From SIAJ01 sp036266155 (GTDB taxonomy: Bacteria > Planctomycetota > Planctomycetia > Gemmatales > Gemmataceae), in NCBI GenBank assembly GCA_036266155.1, contig DATANR010000333.1, positions 1 to 30,752 on the forward strand: DNA of 30,752 bases. Reading direction: 5' to 3'. The stretch's first letter is position 1. Each line of letters starts with the position of its first letter. Positions 23,577-30,752 of this stretch are shown here, piece after piece. The position numbers and the translations under genes were made by a program. The notes under the pieces were generated by a model that worked only from the letters and a program-made list of their open reading frames with translations, was not told where the DNA came from and ran no database searches.

Positions 23577-23890
23577 GGGACGTCGCACCGGCATCATAAG
23601 TTACATTCCAATATAATCTTACGTCGGACATTCGGCGGCAAGTCCGTCTAAGGTTCCGACAGGTCCCAGTCATTCCTGAATTATGAGAAATACGTTCAGG
23701 GGGGTGTGCGGCGCGTGAACGTATCGCAACCGGAGCCAGTGAAACGAATCCGGGCGCCTTGGGATCGCATGTTCGCGTCGTCGCGATGTTTCCCCATCGT
23801 TTCCCAAAACACCGTATCTCCACGAATGGCGGGCGGGTACTCTTATGTGAGCCGTCACCCCGTGAGATGGGCATGTCCCCAGGTCGACCG
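23577..23890 (+). other. Intergenic region upstream of the sigma factor/HlyD gene
   Basis: The region is about 310 bp and locally AT-rich compared with its surroundings around 23595-23625. It contains a perfect TATAAT (23612-23617) and a 6-bp inverted repeat, cctgaa/ttcagg, at 23675-23680 and 23695-23700. The reading frame of the next gene is open from 23759, but that part has no recognisable domain. Nothing else gene-like is seen. Confidence 0.4.
23612..23617 (+). promoter_or_regulatory. Possible -10 box of the sigma factor/HlyD gene
   Basis: TATAAT is a perfect match to the housekeeping -10 consensus in the only AT-rich patch of this intergenic region, about 250-280 nt before the likely starts. 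No good TTGACA-like box lies 16-18 nt upstream, so this is tentative. Confidence 0.3.
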
Positions 23891-26041
23891 ATGTCCGTGG
23901 CCGCTTTGCAGCGTGCCGTCGTTCGGCGACCGGATGACCGGTCGGACGAGGATTTGCTACGGGTGTTTCGCGCCGATCGGGACGAGGGTGCGTTCGGCAT
24001 CATCGTCCGTCGGCATGGCGGGCTCGTGTTCGATGTCTGCCGCACAATCCTGCGCAATGACGCGGATGCCGAAGACGCCTTTCAAGCGACATTCGTGGCA
24101 CTGGCCGCCGATGCGCATCGCGTTCGCTGCCCGGCGGCGCTCGCGGGCTGGCTGCACGCGGTCGCTTGCCGCACGGCCGCCAAGGCCCGGCGCTCGCGTG
24201 AACGCCGTCGTCTTCGTGAAGCGCGGGTAACGCTGCGGCCAGAGACAGCGGAGTTCGATCCTTCCTGGGCGGAAGTCCGCCAGACGATCCACGAGGAAGT
24301 CAACAGCCTGCCGGACCGTTACCGGGCGGCGATCGTCCTCTACTACTTGGCAGGCCGAACACAGGATGAAGTCGGCCAGGCGCTCGGACTGTCGACGGCC
24401 GGCGTGAAGAAGCGGCTCGAGCGCGGCCGGGCGTTGTTGCAGTCGGCGTTGCTACGCCGCGGATTTGGTCCGACGGCCAGCCTTGCTGTTGCGGCGATCG
24501 CGTTGCCGGCCGCAACCGCGGCGTTGACGACGAGCACCGCCGAACTGGCCATTCGCTATGTCACCAACAACGGCGCACTGCCCGCGGCCGTGCGTTCTCT
24601 CCTTTGTACTGGAGTCCAAACCATGTCCGCCAAGATCGCTGTCGGGGCAGTCGTGTTGTTGGGAGTTGCGACGACCGTCGGCATCGGCATGTCGCGCGGC
24701 GGCCCGCCGGATCCGGCGAAAGAGGGTGACGAGCCGGCGCTCCTGGCCCAGGCCAAGCAGAAGGCCCCGCCAACTCGTGGCGTCGACGATCCGCTGCCGC
24801 CGCGCAAGTCGCAGCCGACCTCGGAATTGGACCTCTTCCGCGGCCTCGACCCGGCGGAGCGGTTGAAGATGATCGAGAAGTTCGCGGGCGCCAAGTCGCC
24901 GTATACGGCCGTAACGCGCGGCGATCTCGCAGTCACGGTCATCGAACGCGGCTCGATCGAGGCGGCCAACACCTTCGATGTCGTTTGCAAGGTCAAGGCC
25001 AAGGACAAGGATAGCGCCGCGACGACGATCAAATGGCTGATCGACGAGGGCAGTTCGGTGAAGAAGGGCGACGTGCTCGTGCAGTTGGATGACTCGGCGA
25101 TCCGCGAGCAGCTTGAGATGGCGACGGCGAAGGCCAAGGAGGCGGAGGCCACGCTCGCCCTGGCGACGGATAGTATTCGACTCATGCAGGAGGGGCATGA
25201 CGTCGACATTCGGCTCGCGGAGATCGACGTCAAGCTCGCGGCCGTCGAACTGAAGAACGCCGAGTTCCCCAAGGAAAAAGAACTCTGGGAATTGAAGGTC
25301 GAGCAAGCGAAACTGCGGCTTGATCGCGTACGCTTCCAAGCGAAGGCGCAGGTGATGCAAGCCGAGGCGGAGAAGCGCGTACGGATGGCAGCGTATGAAG
25401 GAGAAGCGCAGCGGCGCAACAATCTCCGTACCGAGTTGGAGCAGTGCGTCCTGACAGCCCCGGCGGACGGGTTGGCTGTGTACTACGCACCGCCAGCGGG
25501 CCGGTTCAGCGGTATGCCGATCGTCGCCGTCGGCGAGCCGGTGCGCGAGGGCCAGAAACTCGTGCGCATCGCGGACCTGAAGAAGTTCACGCTCGCCACG
25601 CGCGTTCACGAGTCGGTGATTTCGACGTTTCGAGCGGGGCAGATCGCACAAGTGCAGATCGACGCTTTTCCCGGAAAGACGCTTCAGGGGAAGGTCACGC
25701 AGATCTCACCCGTCGCGTCCGCGGCCGAGTGGACGACCAAGAACATCAAGGTTTATCCGGTCACGATTTCGATCGAAGACGCGCCGGCCGGATTGAAGCC
25801 CGGCATGACCGGTGTGGCCGAGATCGTGACGGGCGAACGCAAGAGTGCCTTGCAGCTTCCGCTCAAGGCGGTCATGGGCTCCGGACTGGATCGACATTGC
25901 TTCGTCAAGTCGGGTCAGGAGATTGTCGACCGGAAGGTCATTACGGGGGCCGCGAACGCCAACTCGATCGAGATTCTGGAAGGCCTGAAGGAAGGTGACG
26001 AGGTCATCGTCGACTTGCCGGCACTACTGCGCAGGAAATAA
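23891..26041 (+). CDS. ECF sigma factor fused to a transmembrane helix and HlyD-type membrane fusion (adaptor) domain
   Basis: The protein has 716 residues. Residues ~18-100 are sigma region 2 (DEDLLRVF, RHGGLVFDVCRTILRNDADAEDAFQATF); ~115-180 are region 4 (LPDRYRAAIVLYYLAGRTQDEVGQALGLSTAGVKKRLERGR). A hydrophobic Ala-rich stretch follows, then a membrane helix (KIAVGAVVLLGVATTVGIGM, ~247-266). The remaining ~450 residues are an HlyD/RND-type adaptor: lipoyl-like halves (TIKWLIDEGSSVKKGDVLVQLDD; CVLTAPADGLAVYYAP) around a long alpha-helical hairpin, then beta-barrel and membrane-proximal domains (LKPGMTGVAEIVTG). Planctomycete ECF factors with C-terminal membrane extensions are known; an adaptor as the outer part suggests sensing of the envelope. 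The start at 23891 follows AGG 8 nt upstream; ATGs at 23867, 23873 and 23759 are alternatives. No efflux pump gene is adjacent, and the stop is 3 bp from a convergent transporter gene. Confidence 0.85.
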   Translation: MSVAALQRAVVRRPDDRSDEDLLRVFRADRDEGAFGIIVRRHGGLVFDVCRTILRNDADAEDAFQATFVALAADAHRVRCPAALAGWLHAVACRTAAKARRSRERRRLREARVTLRPETAEFDPSWAEVRQTIHEEVNSLPDRYRAAIVLYYLAGRTQDEVGQALGLSTAGVKKRLERGRALLQSALLRRGFGPTASLAVAAIALPAATAALTTSTAELAIRYVTNNGALPAAVRSLLCTGVQTMSAKIAVGAVVLLGVATTVGIGMSRGGPPDPAKEGDEPALLAQAKQKAPPTRGVDDPLPPRKSQPTSELDLFRGLDPAERLKMIEKFAGAKSPYTAVTRGDLAVTVIERGSIEAANTFDVVCKVKAKDKDSAATTIKWLIDEGSSVKKGDVLVQLDDSAIREQLEMATAKAKEAEATLALATDSIRLMQEGHDVDIRLAEIDVKLAAVELKNAEFPKEKELWELKVEQAKLRLDRVRFQAKAQVMQAEAEKRVRMAAYEGEAQRRNNLRTELEQCVLTAPADGLAVYYAPPAGRFSGMPIVAVGEPVREGQKLVRIADLKKFTLATRVHESVISTFRAGQIAQVQIDAFPGKTLQGKVTQISPVASAAEWTTKNIKVYPVTISIEDAPAGLKPGMTGVAEIVTGERKSALQLPLKAVMGSGLDRHCFVKSGQEIVDRKVITGAANANSIEILEGLKEGDEVIVDLPALLRRK
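24611..24625 (+). promoter_or_regulatory. Internal ribosome binding site and in-frame ATG before the membrane helix of the fusion
   Basis: GGAG (24611-24614) is followed after 8 nt by ATG (24623-24625) in the same frame as the sigma/HlyD gene. Translation from here would begin MSAKIAVGAVVLLGV, a plausible signal anchor, and give a stand-alone HlyD-type adaptor of about 472 residues lacking the sigma domain. It may be chance, since the codons are also read through in the fusion. Confidence 0.4.
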
Positions 26042-26044
26042 GCG

Positions 26045-27337
26045 TTACGTTTCATCCGGCAGCGGCCGCACGCGGTAGAACCACCACGCGATTGCGCCGG
26101 CGATCAACACGCCGACGTAGACATCGAAGATGGGGTCCCACTGTGCGCGGCCCTCGTAGCCGAGCCCTTTCCGCCAATCACTATAGACGCCGACAAATCC
26201 CTGCGACGCCAGCGCGCCGACGACGCCGAGCCCATTCATCAATCCGAACAGAGCGCCGACGTGTCGACCGCATTGCGGGATCGCGACGGACCACCAGTTC
26301 GGCAGCGTCACATGCATCAGGCCCGTTGCGCCAAACCAGAACAGCGCCAGCGATAGAGGATCGTCGCAGCGCACGCCGAGGAATAGGCACGCGGCCGCAC
26401 TCAAATAACAAACCACCGCGAGATAGCGGCGCGCACGCACGGGATCGCGAGCATGGCGCGTGATCGCGTCGCCGATCCAGCCACCGACGAACACGCCGAT
26501 CGCGGACCCGGCCAGGGCCAGCGACGCGAGTCGGCCGGCTTCGAGGTTCTCGAGATTGCGGGCATCAATCAGGTACTTGGAAAACCACGTGTAGAAGAAG
26601 TACGTGAAGAACGAGCCGAGAATCATGATCGTGCCGAGCGTCGCGATGCCGCGATTGCGAACGACGGCGTGCCACGGAATCGGGCCAGGATCGGGCGGAT
26701 GGACTGACGTGCCGGCGCGAATCAATTCTGCTTCCGCAGCATTGACCGCGAGATGCTTGTTCGGATCATCGCGGAACCACCACCAGAACCCGGCCGCCCA
26801 GGCCACGCCGATCAGGCCGAAGATAAGGAACGAGAAACGCCAGCCGACGCCGTCAATTAAGTAAGCCGCCAGCGTCGGCGCGACCACGGCCCCGATCTGC
26901 GCAGCCGCGAGCAGCACACCTTGAACACGACCGCGCTCGTTCAACGGATACCAGCGTGAGATGACGCGCGCCGCATTGGGAAACGCGCCGGCCTCGCCGG
27001 CGCCGAAGATAAAGCGCACGATGATTAAGGAGATCAAGCCGGAACAAGCGCCCGTGAGCGCCGTGAAAATCGACCACCAGATGACGATGCGCGTCAGCAC
27101 CGCACGCGACCCATATTTGTCGCCAAGCCGGCCGGTGGGTATTTCAAATAGACCGTAAGCCAGGGTGAACGCCATCATCACGGCGCTCATCTCACTGTTC
27201 GATAGCTTGAACTCCTGCTGGATCGGCTTGATGGCCTGCGACATGCAAATGCGATCGAGGTACAACACGGCCGACAGTCCGCACAGCCAGACCGCGAGCT
27301 TGACGCGAGCGTGAGTCGGACGTGAATCATCGGGCAT
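26045..27337 (-). CDS. MFS transporter, anion:cation symporter (ACS/hexuronate-type) family
   Basis: The protein has 430 residues with about twelve hydrophobic segments. The first spans contain LYLDRICMSQAIKPIQQEF, as in the ACS group (ExuT, GudP, phthalate and tartrate porters), and the loop between helices 2 and 3 has the MFS signature GRLGDKYGSR (69-78). GAGEAGAFPNAARVISRWYP is also characteristic of ACS members. These proteins import organic acids such as sugar acids with protons. The stop is 3 bp from the stop of the convergent sigma/HlyD gene. The start is 60 bp from the divergent dimethylformamidase-like gene, and this, with the racemase-family enzyme beyond, suggests uptake of an acid or amide-acid substrate used by those enzymes. 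The exact substrate cannot be read from the sequence. Confidence 0.9.
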   Translation of the reverse strand: MPDDSRPTHARVKLAVWLCGLSAVLYLDRICMSQAIKPIQQEFKLSNSEMSAVMMAFTLAYGLFEIPTGRLGDKYGSRAVLTRIVIWWSIFTALTGACSGLISLIIVRFIFGAGEAGAFPNAARVISRWYPLNERGRVQGVLLAAAQIGAVVAPTLAAYLIDGVGWRFSFLIFGLIGVAWAAGFWWWFRDDPNKHLAVNAAEAELIRAGTSVHPPDPGPIPWHAVVRNRGIATLGTIMILGSFFTYFFYTWFSKYLIDARNLENLEAGRLASLALAGSAIGVFVGGWIGDAITRHARDPVRARRYLAVVCYLSAAACLFLGVRCDDPLSLALFWFGATGLMHVTLPNWWSVAIPQCGRHVGALFGLMNGLGVVGALASQGFVGVYSDWRKGLGYEGRAQWDPIFDVYVGVLIAGAIAWWFYRVRPLPDET

Positions 27338-27397
27338 GTCGATTCGTCACGCGTGGGATGAGGCCGGCCTAGTGTAGCAGAGTTTCGGGAGCGGGAC
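27338..27397. promoter_or_regulatory. Short divergent promoter region, transporter / amidase operon
   Basis: Sixty bp separate the transporter start from the dimethylformamidase-like start, so their promoters must overlap or lie inside coding sequence. GGGAG at 27387-27391, 6 nt before the ATG at 27398, is the ribosome binding site of the rightward gene. No clear -35/-10 is visible. Confidence 0.45.
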
Positions 27398-28996
27398 ATG
27401 CTGATCGGGTATGTGAGCGACGAACGCTACGTGGCCCTGCCCGACGTGTTGTTCGAATTTGTGAGTAATCGCGGCCAAGCATGGGAGACGCGATCGCGCG
27501 CCAGCGGGGCCGTGCATCTTGATCTGCCACCAGGTGGATACCGCGTCATCCTGCAGAAACCCGGCTATGGAGCGAAGTTCGCGAACGTGACGCTCTCGGC
27601 TGCTGAGCCACATCAGTTTCGACTCCTCGCGGACGGGCTGCTCGGCTATGTCTGGCCAAAGTGGGTGCGGACCGGCGAGAGTTCCGAGTTCCGCGTCCAT
27701 TCCGTCGAGCCGTATAAGGTGGAAATCTGGCGCTATGGATGGCAGCCCGAGTTCATCCGCAGTCTCGGCTGGCACGACGAGCATGGGCCGCTCGCCACAA
27801 TGCAGATCACGCCCGACGGCGACTATTCACAAACCGGCACGCGGTGGAACGAGGTCGGCTATGCGAATTCCGTGCACTCTCAGCATGTCGCCGGCCCGCC
27901 GTCGAGTGGTCTGTACTATTTCCGAGCGTTCACCAAATCGGGCCGTCGTTTCGCCTTCCCGTGGATCGTGGCCCCGGCGAAGCCGACAGCAACGCTTGCT
28001 GTGCTCGCCTCGAATATCACGTGGAACGCCTACAACAATTTCGGCGGCCGGAGCAATTACATCCATGCCGATGGCTTGCCACTGACGCCGACGATCAACT
28101 CGCGCGCCGAACTCAAGCGTTACAGCGACGCCGGCTTCTTCACATGGGGCGCTAGTTCCTATCCATCGCTCTCGTTCGATCGGCCCGAGCCGTTCAATCA
28201 CATTGACTTCGACGAGCAGATCACGGACCCGATCGACGGCCGGCAAGATTGCCACCTCGCGCCCGCTGAATGGCGGCTCCTCGGCTGGCTCGAACGCGAA
28301 CGGTTCGCGTACGACTATTACGCCGAGACCCAGCTCGATTCGGGCGTGTTTGACTTGTCCGCGTACCGCGTGCTTATCGCATCCGTGCATCCGGAATATT
28401 GGACACGCCGGATGTACGACCGCGTGAAGCGCTGGGTGTTCCACGACGGGGGAAAGCTTCTGTACTTGGGCGGCAACGGGCTCAACTGCGAAGTGGAGCT
28501 GCGCGACGACGGGTCGGTCATTCACCACAATTGTGAATTGAGCGGACTGGACGTTGCCGGCCTCGGCGGCAAGGAGAGCCGGCTGCACATTCGCCATGAA
28601 TCCGAGGCCAATCTGCTCGGCGTCGTTTTCACGCCCACGGGGGCGATGACGGGAGCGCCCTATCGCGTTCTCGACGAAGCACACTGGGTCTTCGCGGGCA
28701 CCGGCTTGAAGAACGGCGATCTATTCGGGACTCAGTGTTTGCATCAACGCTGTCCCGGCGGTGCTTCGGGGCACGAGACGGACAAGGTGTCGCCGTCGTC
28801 TCCAAAAAACGTTCAGCGCCTCGCCAAGGGCATGAATCCGGACGATGGCGGCGCGGAAATGGTTATCTTTTCCACGCCATCGAATGGCACAGTGTTCTCT
28901 GTCGGCTCGATCAACTTCGTCGCCTCGCTTCCAGTCGATGACAACGTTTCTCGGATCACCGCCAATGTCCTTCGGCGTTTCCTGGAGGTCACATGA
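27398..28996 (+). CDS. N,N-dimethylformamidase large-subunit-like protein
   Basis: The protein has 532 residues. The first ~70 form a carboxypeptidase-regulatory-like beta domain (SGAVHLDLPPGGYRVILQK). The remainder resembles the large (beta) subunit of N,N-dimethylformamidase: NITWNAYNNFGGRSNYI (206-222), ASVHPEYWTRRMYDRV (328-343), GGKLLYLGGNGLNCEVEL (351-368), GASGHETD (455-462) and SVGSINFVASL (501-511). In the characterised enzyme a mononuclear iron held by two tyrosines and a glutamate hydrolyses the amide; conserved Tyr and Glu occur in these segments, but I cannot assign the ligands with certainty. No small-subunit gene is visible. Most planctomycete homologues have unknown substrates. 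There is no signal peptide. It overlaps the next gene by ATGA and is very probably co-translated with it. Confidence 0.82.
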   Translation: MLIGYVSDERYVALPDVLFEFVSNRGQAWETRSRASGAVHLDLPPGGYRVILQKPGYGAKFANVTLSAAEPHQFRLLADGLLGYVWPKWVRTGESSEFRVHSVEPYKVEIWRYGWQPEFIRSLGWHDEHGPLATMQITPDGDYSQTGTRWNEVGYANSVHSQHVAGPPSSGLYYFRAFTKSGRRFAFPWIVAPAKPTATLAVLASNITWNAYNNFGGRSNYIHADGLPLTPTINSRAELKRYSDAGFFTWGASSYPSLSFDRPEPFNHIDFDEQITDPIDGRQDCHLAPAEWRLLGWLERERFAYDYYAETQLDSGVFDLSAYRVLIASVHPEYWTRRMYDRVKRWVFHDGGKLLYLGGNGLNCEVELRDDGSVIHHNCELSGLDVAGLGGKESRLHIRHESEANLLGVVFTPTGAMTGAPYRVLDEAHWVFAGTGLKNGDLFGTQCLHQRCPGGASGHETDKVSPSSPKNVQRLAKGMNPDDGGAEMVIFSTPSNGTVFSVGSINFVASLPVDDNVSRITANVLRRFLEVT

Positions 28997-30108
28997 AGAT
29001 CACCTGCATCGAAGCGATCCCGATCTGTGTGCCCCTGAAAAAGGGGATGACCGCCAAGACCGCGCACGGCGAACACGCGACCTCGCCCTATGTGATCGTC
29101 AAGGTTCACACCGACGCCGGCCTGGTCGGGCTCGGTGAAGCGACCATCTCCGGCCTCTGGTCGGGCGAGACGCAGCGGGGAACGGTGGCCGCGATCGATG
29201 AGTACATCGCGCCGCAACTCGTCGGCAAGGACCCGCGCGACGTCACGGCCGCACGACGCGCGATGGACTTCATCATCAAGTTGAATCCGTTCACCAAAGC
29301 GGCCGTGGAGATGGCTCTCTGGGATCTTGCCGGCAAGTCGGCCGGATTGCCGGTCTATCAACTGCTCGGCGGCAAGGTGCGCGACCGCGTGCGCATCAAG
29401 CTGGTCGTCTGGGCGCGCGACGTCGCGGGCTCGCGCGCAATGGCGGAGCAGCATCTCAAACTCGGCGTGTCTTGCGTCAAGGTGAAGACCGGCCTCGATC
29501 CGCAGACGGACGTGGCCCGCGTGCGTGCCGTGCGTGAAGTGGCCGGCCCGACGATTCCGATCACGATCGATTCCAACTGCGGGTGGACGTTGCAGCAAGC
29601 ACGGCAATGCCTCCGCCAACTGGCCGACGTCAACTTGCTCCTTGCCGAACAACCGATCCCGGCGGGCGATCCCGCAGCCCTGGCCGACCTTCGCCGCGAT
29701 GCCCCGTGCCCGATCATGGCCGACGAAAGTGTCTTTACGCTGCAAGATGCGTGGCTCCTCAGCGTCCATCGGGCCGTGGACATTCTCAGCGTCTACCCGG
29801 GTAAGCACGGCGGCATCGCGGCGACGGCGGAGATCGTTGCCGTCGCCAAGGCGGCTGGACTGCGCTGCACCATGGGCAGCAATCTCGAACTCGGCATCGG
29901 AACCGCCGCGATGTTGCACGTGGCCGCCGCCTTACCGGAAATTGACACTGACAGCTTCCCCGCCGACACGATCGGGCCGTTCTATCACGAAGCCGACCTG
30001 CTGACGCGACCGCTCGACCTCGGGCCACCGTACGCGCTCGTGCCTACCGGCCCCGGCCTCGGCGTCGAACTCGACGAGGAACAACTCAAGGGCTGGCGGG
30101 TTGAATAG
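28993..30108 (+). CDS. Mandelate racemase / muconate lactonizing enzyme family protein (enolase superfamily)
   Basis: The protein has 371 residues, the usual length. The catalytic set of the muconate lactonizing enzyme subgroup is complete: KxK at 163-165 (CVKVKTG); metal ligands D193 (ITIDSN), E219 (LLAEQP) and D244 (MADES); and the second-face lysine K271 (YPGKHGG). The N-terminal capping domain and the barrel boundary (AVEMALWDLAGKSAGLPVYQLLGG) are typical. Members abstract a proton next to a carboxylate and include cycloisomerases, acid-sugar dehydratases, racemases and N-succinyl amino acid racemases. The KxK...K pattern fits cycloisomerase, epimerase or racemase activity better than acid-sugar dehydration, which usually uses a His. 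The ATG overlaps the previous stop (ATGA), so translation is coupled to the amidase-like gene, which suggests consecutive steps on one substrate. Confidence 0.9.
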   Translation: MKITCIEAIPICVPLKKGMTAKTAHGEHATSPYVIVKVHTDAGLVGLGEATISGLWSGETQRGTVAAIDEYIAPQLVGKDPRDVTAARRAMDFIIKLNPFTKAAVEMALWDLAGKSAGLPVYQLLGGKVRDRVRIKLVVWARDVAGSRAMAEQHLKLGVSCVKVKTGLDPQTDVARVRAVREVAGPTIPITIDSNCGWTLQQARQCLRQLADVNLLLAEQPIPAGDPAALADLRRDAPCPIMADESVFTLQDAWLLSVHRAVDILSVYPGKHGGIAATAEIVAVAKAAGLRCTMGSNLELGIGTAAMLHVAAALPEIDTDSFPADTIGPFYHEADLLTRPLDLGPPYALVPTGPGLGVELDEEQLKGWRVE

Positions 30109-30186
30109 GTTATTGCAGTCGAGTGTGCCCTCTGGTAATTTCGTCCTGCCATTGCCCGCCGATTGCTCCATCCCTCCCCGCATCTC

Positions 30187-30190
30187 GGAG
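30187..30190 (+). promoter_or_regulatory. Ribosome binding site of the secreted hydrolase gene
   Basis: GGAG lies 9 nt before the ATG at 30200, in the 91-nt gap after the racemase-family gene. It supports the start that yields a clear signal peptide. Confidence 0.55.
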
Positions 30191-30199
30191 TACCGCATC

Positions 30200-30752
30200 A
30201 TGCTTCGCAGGTTGATTGGCTCCGCGCTCGCCGCAGCGCTCTTGTTCCTGCTCGCCATGCAGGGCAGCCAGGCCCAGGACAAGAAGGAAGACAAGAAGGT
30301 TGAAAAGAAAGAAGAGAAAAAGGCCGAGCCCAAGAAGCCGCCGGTCCCGCCGATTCCCCCGACCGCGGCCGACCTGCCCTATGGCAAACTTGAACGCCAG
30401 GTGCTCGACTTCTGGCAAGCCAAGTCCGACAAGCCGACCCCGCTCGTCTTCTGCATCCACGGCGGCGGCTGGTCGGGCGGCGACAAGAGCAGCTATTACG
30501 GCAAGGTCAAGACGTTCCTCGACAATGGCATCTCCGTGGTCTCGATCAACTACCGGCTCATGACGCAGGCGAATGCTCAGAAGGTCACGCCGCCGGTGAA
30601 AGCGCCGCTCGAAGATGCGGCCCGGGCTTTGCAGTTCGTGCGTTCCAAGGCTACGGAGTGGAACATCGACAAGAAGAAGATCGGCGCGACGGGAGGCTCG
30701 GCCGGCGCTTGCTCCTCGCTGTGGCTCGCGTTCCACGACGACATGGCCGACC
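30200..30752 (+). CDS. Secreted alpha/beta hydrolase (carboxylesterase/HSL-like), truncated by the window edge
   Basis: 184 codons are visible; the 3' end is beyond the window. Residues 1-25 form a signal peptide (MLRRLIGSALAAALLFLLAM, cut near SQAQ). A lysine/glutamate- and proline-rich linker (~27-55) follows, and then an alpha/beta hydrolase fold. The oxyanion-hole motif HGGGW is at 87-91 and the nucleophile elbow GGSAGA at 165-170, with S167 as catalytic serine. The Asp and His of the triad are not yet reached. HGGGW with GxSAG is typical of hormone-sensitive-lipase-like esterases and planctomycete acetyl-esterase-like enzymes. It probably acts in the periplasm on an ester. It lies 91 nt after the racemase-family gene on the same strand and may belong to the same transcript. 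Confidence 0.85.
   Translation, partial: MLRRLIGSALAAALLFLLAMQGSQAQDKKEDKKVEKKEEKKAEPKKPPVPPIPPTAADLPYGKLERQVLDFWQAKSDKPTPLVFCIHGGGWSGGDKSSYYGKVKTFLDNGISVVSINYRLMTQANAQKVTPPVKAPLEDAARALQFVRSKATEWNIDKKKIGATGGSAGACSSLWLAFHDDMAD

Noticed and set aside
23675..23700. 6-bp inverted repeat cctgaa/ttcagg upstream of the sigma factor gene as an operator
   Set aside because: Six base pairs with a 14-nt spacer is expected by chance in a window of this size, and no regulator with a matching site is known here.
24452..25651. 399-codon minus-strand ORF opposite the sigma/HlyD gene
   Set aside because: It is an antisense shadow; the plus frame has clear sigma and HlyD signatures along the whole length.
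28813..29919. 368-codon minus-strand ORF opposite the racemase-family gene
   Set aside because: It is an antisense shadow; the plus frame contains the complete enolase-superfamily catalytic set.

Overview
The window looks like chromosomal DNA from a planctomycete, probably a Gemmata-like member of the order Gemmatales. The evidence is high GC, a DUF1549/DUF1553 'planctomycete cytochrome' protein, an ECF sigma factor with a fused membrane and extracytoplasmic extension, a GYF/WD40 zinc-ribbon protein, and two exported proteins with the LExLExR-type N-terminal sorting sequence common in that phylum. I see no rRNA, tRNA, CRISPR array, transposase or phage gene. The assignment rests on recognised families, not on a search.

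Layout, left to right. (1) 48-1087, minus: a gene of unknown function with a possible winged-helix N-terminus, followed 14 nt later by a second copy of its C-terminal half only. (2) 1432-4783: a perfect 28-bp palindromic terminator, then a large minus-strand PSD1-type protein. (3) 4985-8397: a minus-strand zinc-ribbon/GYF/WD40 protein diverging from two tandem plus-strand paralogues, each with a zinc ribbon, an acidic/basic linker and one transmembrane segment. (4) 8550-13843, plus: a tight four-gene run encoding a membrane-associated protein with two copies of an 'SNFDG' domain, a DyP-type heme peroxidase, a GST-like/cytochrome P450 fusion and an ABA4-like small membrane protein. This is the best candidate for an undescribed system: a two-heme oxidative pathway, probably acting on a lipid or terpenoid substrate. 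(5) 13995-14053: two overlapping, mutually exclusive hairpins ending in a T run, between convergent genes. (6) 14087-21691, minus: a giant repeat protein of 2534 residues alternating GGxGxD calcium-binding repeats with a beta-strand unit. It diverges from an exported CARDB-like/JAMM-like protein at 21945-23576.

(7) 23891-26041, plus: an ECF sigma factor fused through a transmembrane helix to an HlyD-type adaptor, with a well-placed internal ribosome binding site and ATG just before the helix. (8) 26045-30752: an MFS transporter (minus) diverging from a dimethylformamidase-like gene, which overlaps a mandelate racemase/muconate lactonizing enzyme-family gene by ATGA. A secreted alpha/beta hydrolase follows and is cut by the window edge. 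This end looks like a small uptake and catabolism locus.

Starts were moved inward from the longest ORF where a ribosome binding site, signal peptide or domain boundary argued for it. Each case is stated in its entry.
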